A stretch of 64,000 nt of DNA from JAJZGK01 sp035538795 (GTDB lineage Bacteria > Pseudomonadota > Alphaproteobacteria > Rhodospirillales > Magnetospirillaceae), in contig DATLJS010000020.1 of the NCBI GenBank assembly GCA_035538795.1, positions 446,390-510,389 of the forward strand, written 5' to 3'. A program made the translations under genes and the position numbers. The notes below the pieces were generated by a model, which made no database searches, was not told where the DNA came from, and worked only from the letters and a program-made list of their open reading frames with translations. Shown one piece after another: positions 63,981 to 64,000 of this stretch (the stretch's first letter is position 1; each line of letters opens with the position of its first letter).

Positions 63981-64000
63981 GACCTGGCGACGACCTACTC
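63981..64000 (-). rRNA. 5S ribosomal RNA (3' end only)
   Basis: The last 20 bases, read on the minus strand as GAGTAGGTCGTCGCCAGGTC, match the usual 3' end of bacterial 5S rRNA. The rest, with 23S and 16S, should lie beyond the window. Confidence 0.85.

Overview
The window is high-GC, gene-dense DNA from an alphaproteobacterium, most likely of the Rhodospirillales (Rhodospirillum, Magnetospirillum or a relative). This rests on the alphaproteobacterial-type initiator tRNA downstream of a 5S rRNA, an E. coli-type fumarate reductase operon like the one known from Rhodospirillum, a molybdenum storage protein, and protein resemblance. No species can be fixed from sequence alone. I see no transposase, phage module, CRISPR array or replication origin. 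Most units are tight, translationally coupled operons.

Layout. 1-1294: end of cystathionine beta-synthase and a cystathionine gamma-lyase (reverse transsulfuration). 1644-9321: a seven-gene operon with an amino acid permease, class III aminotransferase, AhpD-like protein, O-acetylhomoserine sulfhydrylase, methyltransferase, DMSP-lyase-family cupin and a glutamine-synthetase-like ligase. It faces a two-gene operon (9372-11739) encoding an alpha/beta-hydrolase fused to a cytochrome P450, and a 2Fe-2S ferredoxin. 11897-15079: second sulfhydrylase, an IPNS-like oxygenase and a CPBP membrane protease. 15254-19112: frdABCD and methylglyoxal synthase. 19211-20869: both molybdenum storage protein subunits, behind a ModE-like repeat region. 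21262-24627: a secreted caspase-like/Sel1 protein and two small uncharacterised genes.

24889-34347 is a transport region: a polar amino acid ABC transporter, then a minus-strand sulfonate-type ABC operon carrying a SAF-domain protein and an FAD/NAD(P) protein, then a GST and a sulfolactate/malate-type dehydrogenase. 34344-37481 is a DUF748/AsmA-like envelope protein. 37614-45677 is a Fur-type siderophore system: esterase, binding protein, ATPase, permease, TonB receptor, FecR and FecI, with a perfect 19-bp Fur palindrome before fecI. 45857-47105 holds a frameshifted mgtC and two small ORFs.

47528-54672 is an unusual same-strand cluster: two-component system, NRAMP-like transporter, TerC fused to a receiver domain, HflK, HflC, and the remnant of a redoxin/prolyl-hydroxylase fusion. 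54918-63068 is a 2-aminoethylphosphonate import and degradation cluster (ABC transporter, LysR regulator, phnW, phnX, and a pbfA-like gene). The window ends with an orphan B12-binding domain, an rRNA-operon terminator, tRNA-fMet and the 3' edge of a 5S rRNA.

How it fits together: the first 34 kb reads as several sulfur-acquisition units, linked by short AT-rich motifs shared between their promoters. The best candidates for an undescribed system are the 1.6-11.7 kb organosulfur/amine cluster with its hydrolase-P450 fusion, and the two-component/NRAMP/TerC-receiver/HflKC cluster.
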